Assembly (NCBI RefSeq): GCF_000312665.1
Contig: NZ_HF536772.1
Coordinates: 1,650,867 to 1,714,866, forward strand
Direction: 5' to 3'
DNA: 64,000 nt
Origin: Rhizobium mesoamericanum STM3625
Lineage (GTDB): Bacteria > Pseudomonadota > Alphaproteobacteria > Rhizobiales > Rhizobiaceae
Part shown: positions 45,362-55,008 of the stretch, piece by piece
Position numbering within the stretch: the first letter of the stretch is position 1
How the letters are laid out: every line of letters starts with the position of its first letter
Notes under the pieces: model-generated
Told to the model about the DNA's origin: nothing
Seen by the model: the letters and a program-made list of their open reading frames with translations, nothing else
Database searches by the model: none
Made by a program: the position numbers and the translations under genes

Positions 45362-46681
45362 ATGAGTGGTCGCATGGCGCGGTTTGCGCTGAGCGCCTAC
45401 CAGGCGACGGGAATGTTGCTGACCCCTTTTGTCGGCGGTTACCTCGCCTATCGGGCGGCCAAGGGCAAGGAAGACCGTGCGCGCCGTTTGGAGCGCTCAG
45501 GCTATGCCAGCGCCGACCGTCCGGCCGGGCCGCTTGTCTGGTTTCATGCCGCGAGCGTCGGCGAAACGAATGCCGTCATTCCGCTGATCCGTGAAATTCG
45601 CCGCCGTGATATCCATGTCATTCTGACGACGGGAACAATCACTTCGGCAAAGCTTGCCGCTGAGCGCATCGGCAACGAGGCGATCCACCAGTACGTGCCG
45701 CTCGACCTGAAGCCGGCGGTCAGCCGCTTTCTCGAATACTGGCAGCCGGATTGCGCTCTGATTGCGGAATCCGAAATCTGGCCGGCGACCCTAATGGAAC
45801 TCGGCCGCCGCCGCATTCCGCAGATCCTCGTCAACGCGCGCATGTCGGACCGGTCCTTCGCGCGATGGAGCCGGCGACCGGCACTTGCGGAGGCTCTGTT
45901 CGAAAACCTTGCGCTCGTCATTGCCCAATCGGATGTCGACGCGGAGCGGTTCCGCGATCTTGGCGCGCGCCACGTCATGATGTCGGGCAATCTGAAGGTC
46001 GATACAGACGCGCCGCCCTATGACGCAGCCGTGTTCGCTGGCTACAAAAAGCAGCTTGGCGCCCGCAAGACCTGGGCGGCAATCTCGACCTTCGAGGGTG
46101 AGGAAAAGGCCGCAGGAATCGTCCATCGCGCGCTGAAGGAGCGAAACGGGCAATTGACGATCATCGTTCCGCGCCATCCTGAGCGCGCCGATGAAATCGA
46201 AACCGAACTCGTCAAGCAGGGCCTCAAGGTTGCACGCCGAACACGGGGCGATGCGCTTGCTCCCGACGTCGATGTATTCCTCGGAGATACGATCGGCGAA
46301 ATGGGCCTCTACCTGCGCTTGACCGAGATCGCCTTCGTCGGTCGCTCGCTGTTTGCCGAAGGTGGCCAGAACCCGTTGGAGCCGGCGATGCTCGGTTGCG
46401 CGGTCCTGTCGGGGAGCAACGTGCAAAATTTTCGCGAAGCCTATCAGAAGCTGGCGCGGCGCGGCAGCGCTCGCATGGTCCGCGACACGGAGATGCTCGC
46501 AAAGGGCGTCCATTATTTGCTCACCAACGACGGCGCACGCCGCAACATGATCGAGGCCGGGGCCGGCGCCGTGCAAGAAATGCGTGGCGCGCTGACGGCG
46601 ACTGTCAAGGGTTTGGAGCCCTACATCAATCCGCTGACGGTGAAGGCGAGACTGCTGCCGAAGGCGGTCGTGCAGCGCTGA
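45362..46681 (+). CDS. waaA: 3-deoxy-D-manno-octulosonic acid (Kdo) transferase
   Basis: A 439-residue GT30 glycosyltransferase (WaaA/KdtA) that adds Kdo to lipid IVA on the inner face of the inner membrane. An N-terminal membrane anchor (residues about 10-30) is followed by WFHAASVGETNAVIPLIREI near 60, whose Glu is the catalytic base, then IAESEIWPATLMELGRRRI near 135, LVNARMSDRSFARW, and FAEGGQNPLEPAMLG near 335. The gene is followed 14 bases later by a HAD phosphatase gene and then lpxK. Confidence 0.95.
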   Translation: MSGRMARFALSAYQATGMLLTPFVGGYLAYRAAKGKEDRARRLERSGYASADRPAGPLVWFHAASVGETNAVIPLIREIRRRDIHVILTTGTITSAKLAAERIGNEAIHQYVPLDLKPAVSRFLEYWQPDCALIAESEIWPATLMELGRRRIPQILVNARMSDRSFARWSRRPALAEALFENLALVIAQSDVDAERFRDLGARHVMMSGNLKVDTDAPPYDAAVFAGYKKQLGARKTWAAISTFEGEEKAAGIVHRALKERNGQLTIIVPRHPERADEIETELVKQGLKVARRTRGDALAPDVDVFLGDTIGEMGLYLRLTEIAFVGRSLFAEGGQNPLEPAMLGCAVLSGSNVQNFREAYQKLARRGSARMVRDTEMLAKGVHYLLTNDGARRNMIEAGAGAVQEMRGALTATVKGLEPYINPLTVKARLLPKAVVQR

Positions 46682-46695
46682 GGGCAAGGGCGAAT

Positions 46696-47409
46696 ATGAA
46701 GACGATCAAAGGGATACTCTTCGACAAGGATGGCACGCTTCTGGATTATGACGCGAGCTGGCTGCCGGTGAACCGCGAACTGGCACGCATCGCTTCTGAG
46801 GGCGATACGGAACTTGCAGACCGGCTGCTACTCGCTTGCGGTATGGATCCTGTCACTGGACATATCGTTCCCGATAGCTTGCTTGCGGCTGGCAACACGC
46901 GCCAAATTTCCGAAGGGCTGATCGAGGCCGGCTCGAAGCTTGACTTGGTCGAGTTAACGATCAAGCTGGACGCTCTTTTTTCACACGCCGCCGCGTTTTC
47001 CGTTGCGGTGACGGATCTCGCCGCCTTCTTCGGTCGCCTGCATGCCCGTGGCTTTCGCCTCGGCGTTGCCTCGAGCGACAACGAGCGTTCGATCACACAG
47101 ACTGCCCAGCGTTTTGGCTTTGCACCCTTCATCGATTACGTGGCTGGATACGACAGCGGCTTCGGCACCAAGCCGGAACCCGGAATGGTGCTTGGTTTCT
47201 GCGCTGCGACAGGCCTCGATCCCTCCGAGGTCGCCGTGGTTGGTGACAATAACCACGACCTGCATATGGGTCGAAACGCCAAGGTCGGCGTCACCGTCGC
47301 CGTGCTCACCGGCACTGGATCGCGGGAATCACTCACCGCTGCGTCGGACTACTGCCTGAACGACATCACCGAGCTTGAGGGCCTACTACCCGTTCTTCAG
47401 CTTGCCTGA
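46696..47409 (+). CDS. HAD-superfamily hydrolase (phosphoglycolate-phosphatase-like)
   Basis: A 237-residue HAD phosphatase. Motif I is GILFDKDGTLLDYDASW near residue 6 (DxDGT type), motif II is GVASSDNERS near 120, motif III is the Lys in FGTKPEPGMVLGF near 157, and motif IV is VAVVGDNNHDLHMG near 178. The cap is helical. It resembles Gph-type phosphatases; the substrate could be phosphoglycolate or a sugar phosphate. I chose the ATG at 46696 with AAGGGCGA before it. It sits between waaA and lpxK on one strand, so a role near lipid A or Kdo is possible but not shown. Confidence 0.88.
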   Translation: MKTIKGILFDKDGTLLDYDASWLPVNRELARIASEGDTELADRLLLACGMDPVTGHIVPDSLLAAGNTRQISEGLIEAGSKLDLVELTIKLDALFSHAAAFSVAVTDLAAFFGRLHARGFRLGVASSDNERSITQTAQRFGFAPFIDYVAGYDSGFGTKPEPGMVLGFCAATGLDPSEVAVVGDNNHDLHMGRNAKVGVTVAVLTGTGSRESLTAASDYCLNDITELEGLLPVLQLA

Positions 47410-47515
47410 TTGACCAAGGGCTTGCTTTTTCTTGAAAATTGCCCTCTCCTTTCGCCCGGTTAAGGACAAGAACCGCCAGCATGATGCTCGGCGTCCAAAG
47501 GGCAGGACGGGAAGA

Positions 47516-48556
47516 ATGGTATCCGAAGCGCCGCCGTTTTGGTGGTCGAAAGCCGATTGGCGTGCCTGGACGCTTTATCCGATTTCCTTCCTATATGGGC
47601 GCATCGCCGGCCATCGCATGGCCAATGCGAAGCGCGCCTCGGTTCCCGTGCCCGTTATCTGCGTCGGCAATTTCACTGTCGGCGGTGCCGGCAAGACGCC
47701 GACGGCGCTGACGATTGCCCGTGCGGCAAAGGCAAAGGGATTGAAGCCCGGCTTCCTCAGCCGCGGTTATGGCGGTTCGCTCGATGTCACCACCGTCGTC
47801 GATCCGGCTCATCACCGCGCCCTTGCAGTCGGCGACGAGCCTCTGCTTCTCGCCCGCGAAGCTCTGACCGTGATTTCCCGGCGCCGGGTTGAAGGCGCTC
47901 AGCGCCTCGTCAATGAGGGTGTGGACCTCATCATCATGGATGACGGCTTCCAGAGCGCCCGGCTGACGATCGACTATGCATTGCTGGTCATCGATTCCAC
48001 GCGCGGCCTAGGCAACGGCCATATCGTTCCGGGCGGCCCCGTGCGCGCGCCCATTCGCCAGCAGTTGCGCTACGCGACGGCCCTTCTGAAGGTTGGAGGG
48101 GGCGAGGCCGCCGATAACATTGTTCGGGTCGCCGCGCGCGCCGCCAAGCCCTATTTCACAGCCTCGCTGAAAGTGTGCGATAGCGCCGATCTTTCTGGCC
48201 GCAACGTGCTGGCCTTTGCTGGCATTGCCGATCCGTCGAAATTCTATCGTACGGTCGAATCCGTCGGCGCGCATATCGCTGCTCGCCGTTCATTCGGCGA
48301 CCACGAGCATCTGACCGATGACGAGATCGATGACATTCTATTGACCGCAGAGCGTGAGAGCCTTCAGATCGTGACGACGTCCAAGGATTTCGTCCGCCTC
48401 GCCGGCCATCATGGCAAAGCTGAGGAGCTTGCAGCGAAATGCCGTGTGATCGAGGTGGAGATGGCCTTCGCTGATGCAATGGCACCAGGGTTGATCATCG
48501 GCCTCGCGATCAATGCTTGCCGCGAGCGGCGTTTGAAGGAAGGGCGGAACGCCTAA
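47516..48556 (+). CDS. lpxK: tetraacyldisaccharide 4'-kinase
   Basis: A 346-residue kinase that phosphorylates the 4' position of the lipid A precursor to make lipid IVA. It is a P-loop enzyme attached to the inner membrane. The Walker A motif is [20 protein letters not shown] near residue 50; further blocks are [11 protein letters not shown] near 80, GDEPLLLA near 105, IIMDDGFQS near 140, and [12 protein letters not shown] near 230. I chose the ATG at 47516, right after GGACGGGAAGA; the frame is open back to 47432. It is the last gene of this forward block. Confidence 0.95.
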   Translation: MVSEAPPFWWSKADWRAWTLYPISFLYGRIAGHRMANAKRASVPVPVICVGNFTVGGAGKTPTALTIARAAKAKGLKPGFLSRGYGGSLDVTTVVDPAHHRALAVGDEPLLLAREALTVISRRRVEGAQRLVNEGVDLIIMDDGFQSARLTIDYALLVIDSTRGLGNGHIVPGGPVRAPIRQQLRYATALLKVGGGEAADNIVRVAARAAKPYFTASLKVCDSADLSGRNVLAFAGIADPSKFYRTVESVGAHIAARRSFGDHEHLTDDEIDDILLTAERESLQIVTTSKDFVRLAGHHGKAEELAAKCRVIEVEMAFADAMAPGLIIGLAINACRERRLKEGRNA

Positions 48557-48580
48557 GCAGAAAGCTTAAGGTGCTGGTGT

Positions 48581-48811
48581 TCAACGCTTCTGGTTAGGCA
48601 GGACGCCAGCGCGCTTGTCCGCCTCAAGTGAGGCAACGGCATCTGCATAAGGTTCCTGGCGCGCTACGCTCCAGTAGCGCAGCTCGTCCAGGGGAATCTG
48701 CTTGCCGGTAATTGCACATACGACGTAAGAGCCCGGCGACAGGATTTGAAAATCCGCATCGAGATAGCGTATCTGCGCCTCGCGGTTTCCATTTCCTTCG
48801 AACAAGTTCAT
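48581..48811 (-). CDS. DUF2093 domain protein
   Basis: A 76-residue protein that begins MNLFEGNGNREAQIRYLDAD and continues with ILSPGSYVVCAITGKQIPLD, matching the small alphaproteobacterial DUF2093 family. A single Cys lies in YVVCAITG. The role is unknown. I chose the ATG at 48811 (AAGGA nine bases before it); a TTG at 48820 is possible. It is convergent with lpxK and lies just after mutL on the same strand. Confidence 0.78.
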   Translation of the reverse strand: MNLFEGNGNREAQIRYLDADFQILSPGSYVVCAITGKQIPLDELRYWSVARQEPYADAVASLEADKRAGVLPNQKR

Positions 48812-48879
48812 GCGCTCCAATCCTTGCAGGGTGTCATAGTCCTGCCATAACGCGCTGCAGCCGCCTTTGCCAGCTTTTT

Positions 48880-50694
48880 TCAGCTACGGCCGAACAGCCG
48901 TTCGATATCCGAAAGCTTAAGCTCGATGTAAGTCGGCCGTCCGTGATTGCACTGACCGGATCCGGGGGTGACTTCCATCTGGCGCAGCAGCGCGTTCATT
49001 TCGTCAGGCCGCAGCCGTCGTCCCGAACGCACAGACCCATGGCAGGCCATGGTCGCGGCCACATATTCCAGTTTGGCGGAAAGGCCGGACGCCGTATCCC
49101 ATTCGGCAATTTCGTCCGCGAGCTGTTGGACAAGCCCCGCCGCGTCCACCTCTCCAAGCATGGCAGGTGTCTCACGCACCGCGATCGCGCCCGGGCCGAA
49201 GCGTTCGATCGCCAGTCCGAGAACGCCAAGCTCGGCGGCAAACTGCATCAGCCGATCGCAATCCTCTTCAGGCAGATCGATGATTTCGGGGATAAGGAGA
49301 ACCTGCGAGGCGAGCCGCTTCGAGTGCAACGCCTTGCGCATCGCCTCAAAGACCAGACGTTCATGTGCGGCGTGCTGATCGACGATGACCAGGCCGTCGT
49401 CGGTCTGTGCGACGATGTAGTTTTCGTGGATCTGCGCCCGGGCGGCGCCCAGCGGATAGCGTTGCGGCGGCTCTTCCGGGGCAACCGGCGTTCTGGAGGT
49501 TGGGGTGGTGTCGCTGCGGGCTGTCGGGGTCGCAAGTCCATCGAAGGAGGCCTGCAGTCGTTCGCCGAAGCCGCTGCTTGCTGCTTGATAGAACGGGCGC
49601 GACGGAGATGTCGCCGCCGACCAGGGCTCTTGTGGCCGCTGGGCACTCGGCTGGAAACCAGGCCGAAAGGAGCGCAGCATTCCGTCGGCGCCAGTCGTCG
49701 CCGCCCGGCTGCCGTCACGCGCCAGTGCCTCGCGTACGGCCCCGACGATCAGGCCACGCACCAACTGCGGGTCGCGGAAGCGCACGTCCGATTTGGCCGG
49801 GTGCACGTTGACATCGACAAGAACGGGGTCGAGCGTGATTGATAAAACGGCAACCGGATAGCGTCCGGCTGGGATAGTCTCGGCATAAGCGCCACGGATC
49901 GCCGAGAGGATCAGCTTGTCTTGCACCGGACGACCGTTGACGAAAGCGTACTGGTGGGCCGAGTTGCCGCGATTGAAGGTCGGCACGCCGGTAAAGCCGG
50001 TCAGCGATATGCCTTCGCGCTCGGCATTGATCTCAATGGCATTGTCGCGGAAGTCCTTGCCGAGGATCTGCGCCATGCGCGCGAGATGATCGTCGCCCGT
50101 CGCCGGCAGCTCCAGCGTCGTGCGATCAGTCCCTGTCAGCACGAATCGCACGCGTGGGAACGCGATCGCCATCCGCTTGACGACCTCGGTGATCGCCGCA
50201 GCCTCGGCCTTCTCCGTCTTCAAAAACTTCAGGCGCGCGGGCGTGGCGAAGAAGAGATCGCGAACCTCTACGACCGTGCCCGGATTGCCGGGCGAGGGGC
50301 GAAGATGCGTTATCCTGCCACCTTCTACGGCAATTTCATTGCCGCCAGTGCTGTCCCGGCGGCGGCTGGATATGCTGAGCCGCGCGACCGAGCCGATCGA
50401 CGGCAGCGCTTCGCCGCGAAAGCCCAGGGTGCGGATGTCATCCAGCGTGTCTGATATCTTGGAGGTACAGTGGCGGCGTACGGCAAGCTCTAGATCCGCA
50501 AGATCCATGCCGGAGCCATTGTCCGAAACCCGCAGCAGGCTCTTCCCGCCGCCCGATGTCGCAACCTCGATGCGCGTCGCCCCCGCGTCGAGGGCGTTCT
50601 CGATCAGTTCCTTGGCGGCACTAGCCGGTCGTTCGATGACTTCACCGGCGGCGATTTGGTTGATGAGCGTTTCTGAAAGCTGTCTGATGGCCAT
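48880..50694 (-). CDS. mutL: DNA mismatch repair protein MutL (endonuclease type)
   Basis: A 604-residue protein. The GHKL ATPase domain is at the start: [20 protein letters not shown] near residue 10, [11 protein letters not shown] near 55, and [20 protein letters not shown] near 85. A Pro/Ser-rich linker spans about 335-420. The C-terminal dimer and nuclease domain has [17 protein letters not shown], a match to the DQHAx2Ex4E endonuclease motif, and ends with [13 protein letters not shown] (metal-site GQxxHGRP). So it should nick DNA itself, as expected outside the MutH-containing gammaproteobacteria. I chose the ATG at 50694; the frame is open to 50769. Confidence 0.96.
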   Translation of the reverse strand: MAIRQLSETLINQIAAGEVIERPASAAKELIENALDAGATRIEVATSGGGKSLLRVSDNGSGMDLADLELAVRRHCTSKISDTLDDIRTLGFRGEALPSIGSVARLSISSRRRDSTGGNEIAVEGGRITHLRPSPGNPGTVVEVRDLFFATPARLKFLKTEKAEAAAITEVVKRMAIAFPRVRFVLTGTDRTTLELPATGDDHLARMAQILGKDFRDNAIEINAEREGISLTGFTGVPTFNRGNSAHQYAFVNGRPVQDKLILSAIRGAYAETIPAGRYPVAVLSITLDPVLVDVNVHPAKSDVRFRDPQLVRGLIVGAVREALARDGSRAATTGADGMLRSFRPGFQPSAQRPQEPWSAATSPSRPFYQAASSGFGERLQASFDGLATPTARSDTTPTSRTPVAPEEPPQRYPLGAARAQIHENYIVAQTDDGLVIVDQHAAHERLVFEAMRKALHSKRLASQVLLIPEIIDLPEEDCDRLMQFAAELGVLGLAIERFGPGAIAVRETPAMLGEVDAAGLVQQLADEIAEWDTASGLSAKLEYVAATMACHGSVRSGRRLRPDEMNALLRQMEVTPGSGQCNHGRPTYIELKLSDIERLFGRS

Positions 50695-50871
50695 GAGCGC
50701 ATTCTCTTGGATTCGCGGGGCCGAGGGAAGTGCCAAAGCGGGGCCGATCCCGTGTTCTGCACGTTCCAATTCGGGCCGCTTAACGTTAAGCGCGCCTTAA
50801 GACAAAGGTGCCATTTTGCGGCTTACTTCCGAGGATTGGGTTTAAATCGGACAGATGTGGGACGCGTAGGA

Positions 50872-52593
50872 ATGAGTGCCGGCTTCGAAAAAGCGGACAC
50901 ATCATCTGTAAGCAGCGAAATGTCGGCTGATATCAGCCTGCAGACGGCGCTGTTCGACGCGGTGTGCGAGAGCCTTGGCGCCGCATTCATTGTCTACGAC
51001 AAAACCGACCACATGATTTTTGCCAGCCGCCAGGTTCTCAATTTCTTTCCCATATCGGAGACGATGCTGAAGCCGGGTACGCGTTTACGAGACTTCCTCG
51101 GCGCGATCCACGACACTGGCATCCGCACACAGTCGCCTGGCAATCAGGCCGCGATGAGCCGCGAGGATTGGCTGTCCCAGAAAATCGCCTCACATTGGCG
51201 CGAACGCTTCGAAGCTGTCGAACGGCACGGTACGGATCGCTGGATTCGCTTCGGCAAGCGTCGCCTCGCCAGCGGCTTCGGGGTTTCGGTGATCCAGGAT
51301 ATCTCCGAGGAGAAGAAGCGTGAGGAACAGTGGCGTTCTGATCTGGAGCGTGTACAGCTGACCGAGGATATCCTCGATAACTTGCCTTTCCCGCTCTTCG
51401 TTAAGGACCGCAATCTCAATTACGTCGCCGTTAACATCGCCTTCTGCGAAAAGTATCAGACGACGGTTGACGAAGTGCTCGGCCGCAAGAGCGGTGACCT
51501 GTTCTCCAAGGAGGTTGCCAAACGCTTCGAAGAAAGTGACCGTCACGTACTGGAGACCGGCGAAATGTCGATCTCCCGCCAGCGACAGGTCTCCCGCGAT
51601 GGCGTGGAACGCGACATTGTCGCGCGCAAGCACCGCATCGGCAAGCCGGGGCGCTATTTTCTCGTTTCGACCATGCAGGACCTGCCGCGCGACGGCGCCG
51701 ATCTCGATGAGTTCCGGGTTGCTTCGGCGGTCACGACATCGAGCAAGAATTCCTATCGGCGCGCCTACGTTCCCATGGGCGGCAGCGGCGAGCGCCGCCA
51801 ACCGGCCGCGATGGAGGCGATCGTCCCGGAAAACTTCTCGGGTCGGAAAGTCCTGGTGGTGACCTTAGATGTGGTGGCCGAAGCAGCGGCCTTGCGCACC
51901 CTCGCCAAATACGGCTTCGAGGCCTGCTCGGTTCGTGGCGAGGATGAAGAAGAGCACTTCCTAGAGATTGCGACCTCGTCCGGGATCTCGCTCGACCTGC
52001 TCGTGATCGACAATCAGCTTGGCATGCGTTGCCTCGAGCTCGCCGAGCAGTACGGCATCCCGGCACTCGTGATGGACGGCTTTCAGCTCGCCAATGAACT
52101 CACCTTCCAGATCGCCCGTCATTTCAACCGCAACAATCGCGGCCAGATCGTCGAAGGCCTCGACACCGATTGGGAGATCACCACAGTCGACGACGTGAAC
52201 GTGCTCGACGTGCTGGTCGCCGAAGACAACGACATTAATCAGATCGTTTTCTCGCAGATCCTTGAGGGTCTCGGCTACCGCTACCTGATCGCTCCAAGTG
52301 GTGACGAAGCGATCCGGCTGTGGACCGAGCGCCAGCCGAAAATCATTCTGATGGATATATCGCTGCCGGGCTTCAACGGTTTTGAGGCGGCGCGGCTGAT
52401 CCGCCAGACCGAGGAAGGCGGCCGTTCAAGAACGCCGATCATCGGCGTTCTTACTCAGGCGTTCGAGCGTGACCGAGTTGAGTGCGCAAAAGCCGGAATG
52501 GACGATGTGATCATGAAGCCGGTGAGCCCCGATATTCTTCAGGGAATCTTTCGCAAGTACCTTGCCGAGGATATCCAACGGGCCATTATTTGA
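50872..52593 (+). CDS. PAS-PAS-receiver protein lacking a kinase core
   Basis: A 573-residue signalling protein. PAS 1 spans about 25-145 (SLGAAFIVYDKTDHMIFAS). PAS 2 spans about 163-275 (LDNLPFPLFVKDRNLNYVAV). A diverged receiver-like part follows at about 325-420 (RKVLVVTLDVVAEAAALRTL; LLVIDNQLG). The last domain is a full receiver (about 445-570), with E451/D452, phosphorylation site D495 (ILMDISLPGFNG), T528 and K549. I see no His box and no ATP-binding domain between them, so it cannot phosphorylate itself and looks like a hybrid kinase that lost its core. The start is uncertain: ATG 50872 has AGGA one base before it, and an ATG at 50920 is also possible. A GGDEF-EAL gene follows. Confidence 0.85.
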   Translation: MSAGFEKADTSSVSSEMSADISLQTALFDAVCESLGAAFIVYDKTDHMIFASRQVLNFFPISETMLKPGTRLRDFLGAIHDTGIRTQSPGNQAAMSREDWLSQKIASHWRERFEAVERHGTDRWIRFGKRRLASGFGVSVIQDISEEKKREEQWRSDLERVQLTEDILDNLPFPLFVKDRNLNYVAVNIAFCEKYQTTVDEVLGRKSGDLFSKEVAKRFEESDRHVLETGEMSISRQRQVSRDGVERDIVARKHRIGKPGRYFLVSTMQDLPRDGADLDEFRVASAVTTSSKNSYRRAYVPMGGSGERRQPAAMEAIVPENFSGRKVLVVTLDVVAEAAALRTLAKYGFEACSVRGEDEEEHFLEIATSSGISLDLLVIDNQLGMRCLELAEQYGIPALVMDGFQLANELTFQIARHFNRNNRGQIVEGLDTDWEITTVDDVNVLDVLVAEDNDINQIVFSQILEGLGYRYLIAPSGDEAIRLWTERQPKIILMDISLPGFNGFEAARLIRQTEEGGRSRTPIIGVLTQAFERDRVECAKAGMDDVIMKPVSPDILQGIFRKYLAEDIQRAII

Positions 52594-52715
52594 CGAACAA
52601 AGCTCGTCAACTCCCTAAATCTTGGGGCAAATTGCGGTTTCAACGCAGCCGATCCACTATCGAATTCTTAAGACTTGCCCGCCATCCTTCCCGCATTGGT
52701 GCAGTCTGGGTCTGA

Positions 52716-54074
52716 ATGATGATGTCGGCTGAAATGCCTTTGGTGCCCGTAAGTCAGAATGAACCTCAGACGATGGCCTACACCGACCAACTGACCGGGC
52801 TCGGCAACCGCTACCGTATGCGCGACCGCATTGCTCAGATTGCTGCGGAACGCGCGAGCGATCCTGCGCCCTTCACCGTTGGCATCGCCAATCTCGATTC
52901 TTTTAAACCGATCAACGATCTTTTCGGCTCTTCGGCGGGGGATGAAATTCTCTGTCAGGTCGCTCATCGCCTGAAGGCCTGCATCCCCGACGGCGCCTTG
53001 GTCACGCGTCACGATGGCGATGAATTTGCCTTTGTCCTGCCGCTGGTATTCGAGCGGGCGAGCGCAGAGAAGTTCGGCCAGATGATCCGCGAAGTGCTCT
53101 CAGCGCCATATGATCTCGGCGATCGCAATGTGAGACTGTCGGCGTCGTTTGGTTTTTCGATCTATCCGTTCGCTGGCGAGGAGTTCGAGGAGCTACTGAA
53201 AAGTGCGGAGACCGCGCTCTACCGCTCAAAACGCCGCGGCCGTGGCCAGATCACCGTTTATTCGCGCGAAATCGCCCAGGAAATGAAACGCGCGACGCAA
53301 CTGGAACAGGCGCTGCGCAATGCCATTATCTCCGATGCCATAGACGTGCACTTTCAGCCGATCGTTGCGCTCTCCAACAATCAGGTCGTCGGTTTCGAAG
53401 CCCTGGCACGCTGGAACGATCCGGATCTGGGTTTCGTTTCGCCTGGAGTTTTCGTTCCGCTCGCGGAAGAGCGTGGCTTTATCGACGCCCTGTCGGAGGC
53501 ACTGTTGCGCAAGGCGGCGGAAACGGCACTTTCCTGGCCACGCGAACTCTTTCTTTCCTTCAATCTCTCTTCAGCGCAGTTAATGGATCCGGGCACGAGC
53601 GGCAGCATCCTGTCGATCCTCGGCCGTGTCGGGTTCGACCCGCACCGACTCGAACTAGAGATCACCGAGACCGCGGTGATGGGCTCGGCCGATACGGCAA
53701 ACCGGATTATCGCCGATCTTCGCCAGGCTGGTGTCCGCATCTCGCTGGACGACTTCGGGACGGGTCAGTCGAGCCTCGGTCGCCTGCGGGATTTCATGTT
53801 CGACAAGATCAAGATCGATCGCGCCTTCGTGTCCCGGATCAACTCCGATAGAGCCTCCGAGCACATCATCAAGGCCATTCTCACGATGTGCGAGGGGCTG
53901 GACCTGGAAGTGGTCGCGGAAGGGATCGAGGATTATTCGGAAGCGGTCAAGCTGCGCTCGCTCGGCTGCGGTATGGGGCAGGGCTATCACTTCGGCAAGC
54001 CCGCCGATGGCATCGCCACGCTGCGGTTCCTGCATGAGAACTATTATGATAGCTCGGATCGTGCCAGTGCTTGA
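52716..54074 (+). CDS. GGDEF-EAL protein, probable c-di-GMP phosphodiesterase
   Basis: A 452-residue cytoplasmic protein. The GGDEF domain (about 22-185) is altered: the signature reads DGDEF at residues 100-104, the DxD motif before FKPIND reads NLD, and there is no RxxD inhibitory site. The EAL domain (about 200-445) keeps the known catalytic set: EAL at 228-230, FNLSSAQL, LEITETAV, LDDFGTGQSSL, KIKIDRAFV and EGIED, ending MGQGYHFGKP. I infer that it breaks down c-di-GMP and that the GGDEF part binds GTP or regulates. It has no sensor domain of its own and follows the PAS-receiver gene by 122 bases, which may supply the signal. Confidence 0.93.
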   Translation: MMMSAEMPLVPVSQNEPQTMAYTDQLTGLGNRYRMRDRIAQIAAERASDPAPFTVGIANLDSFKPINDLFGSSAGDEILCQVAHRLKACIPDGALVTRHDGDEFAFVLPLVFERASAEKFGQMIREVLSAPYDLGDRNVRLSASFGFSIYPFAGEEFEELLKSAETALYRSKRRGRGQITVYSREIAQEMKRATQLEQALRNAIISDAIDVHFQPIVALSNNQVVGFEALARWNDPDLGFVSPGVFVPLAEERGFIDALSEALLRKAAETALSWPRELFLSFNLSSAQLMDPGTSGSILSILGRVGFDPHRLELEITETAVMGSADTANRIIADLRQAGVRISLDDFGTGQSSLGRLRDFMFDKIKIDRAFVSRINSDRASEHIIKAILTMCEGLDLEVVAEGIEDYSEAVKLRSLGCGMGQGYHFGKPADGIATLRFLHENYYDSSDRASA

Positions 54075-54131
54075 AACGCCAGTGGCGCCCCTTCGGACGC
54101 CACCGGTTGCATGACAACCCACTCCGCAGTG

Positions 54132-54743
54132 TCACTTGTTCGTTGTAGAGCCCGTGGCCGTTGTGTCTGTTGTACCACCTGGCGCAGGGGTCTTTTCTGC
54201 TGCCTGCATCTTAAGTGTCTTGAACTCCGGGGCAGCCTTCAGCGATTCCGCTGTTTCAGAGGTGGTAAGCTTGACACTGCCGTCCTGCGTGTTCTGGGCG
54301 ATGGTGATCTTATTGATCGGAACGGCCACATCCTTCTCGCCGATTCCGAGGAAGCCGCCGACACCCACGATCGCTGCGACCAAACCGCCATCCTTCTTCA
54401 TGATCAGGTCGTTGACGGTTCCGATGCTTTCATTCTTACCGTTATAGACCGATTGGCCAATATACGTATTCGCGCTCACCTGATCAGCCGCCTGCTCGGT
54501 TAGATATGGGCCGCCCGCCTGTGCGGTATTGGTCGCGGCCGGCGCGGGAGCCTGAGCCGCCTTATCTGCCGGGATCGGTGCCGTTGCATCCGGAACCTTC
54601 GGCGGAGCTGCCGGATTGCTTGGCGCGGCCTGCGTGGCCGATGGGTTCGGAGCCTGGGCTGCGCCCTGAGAGAATGCCGCCGGTGCGAAAGCCGTGGCAA
54701 ACAAAGCACCAGCGGCAACGGTTGTGAGAAGTTTGCGTGTCAT
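54132..54743 (-). CDS. exported PRC-barrel domain protein
   Basis: A 203-residue protein with a signal peptide (cut after AAFSQ, near residue 26), a long Ala/Pro-rich linker (about 27-80), and a PRC-barrel domain at about 90-150: YIGQSVYNGKNESIGTVNDL, then IVGVGGFLGIGEKDVAVPIN. The tail is Thr/Gly-rich. PRC-barrel proteins of this type are common in rhizobia and may bind metabolites or RNA, but the exported form has no known role. It converges on the GGDEF-EAL gene. Confidence 0.85.
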   Translation of the reverse strand: MTRKLLTTVAAGALFATAFAPAAFSQGAAQAPNPSATQAAPSNPAAPPKVPDATAPIPADKAAQAPAPAATNTAQAGGPYLTEQAADQVSANTYIGQSVYNGKNESIGTVNDLIMKKDGGLVAAIVGVGGFLGIGEKDVAVPINKITIAQNTQDGSVKLTTSETAESLKAAPEFKTLKMQAAEKTPAPGGTTDTTATGSTTNK

Positions 54744-54953
54744 TTCGAACCTACCTTTCAGTTCAATTGGTGCCCTCCGGCCGAGCCCGCCGCTATCGGT
54801 AGACCGAGCCGTTTGGCCAGTTCCCTATTGAAATGAATGGGAATTCTAATGGTTCCAGAAAAAGATCGCGCAAAAATTGCTAATTTAGGAGAATGCTTAG
54901 CCAGATGCTACAGGCGCGTGGTAATCACCCTCCCGATCGATGAAAAAACAAGA

Positions 54954-54987
54954 AGGGTGTCCTTGGGACACGCCCAAGGGACACCCT
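54954..54987 (-). terminator. Rho-independent terminator of the sugar-acid operon
   Basis: AGGGTGTC-CTTGGG pairs with CCCAAG-GACACCCT (one bulged G) around ACACG. On the minus strand the stem is followed by TCTTGTTTTTTC. It lies about 22 bases after the SMP-30 gene stop. Confidence 0.85.
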
Positions 54988-55008
54988 CCTGATTGTCTTC
55001 AGTTCGCG

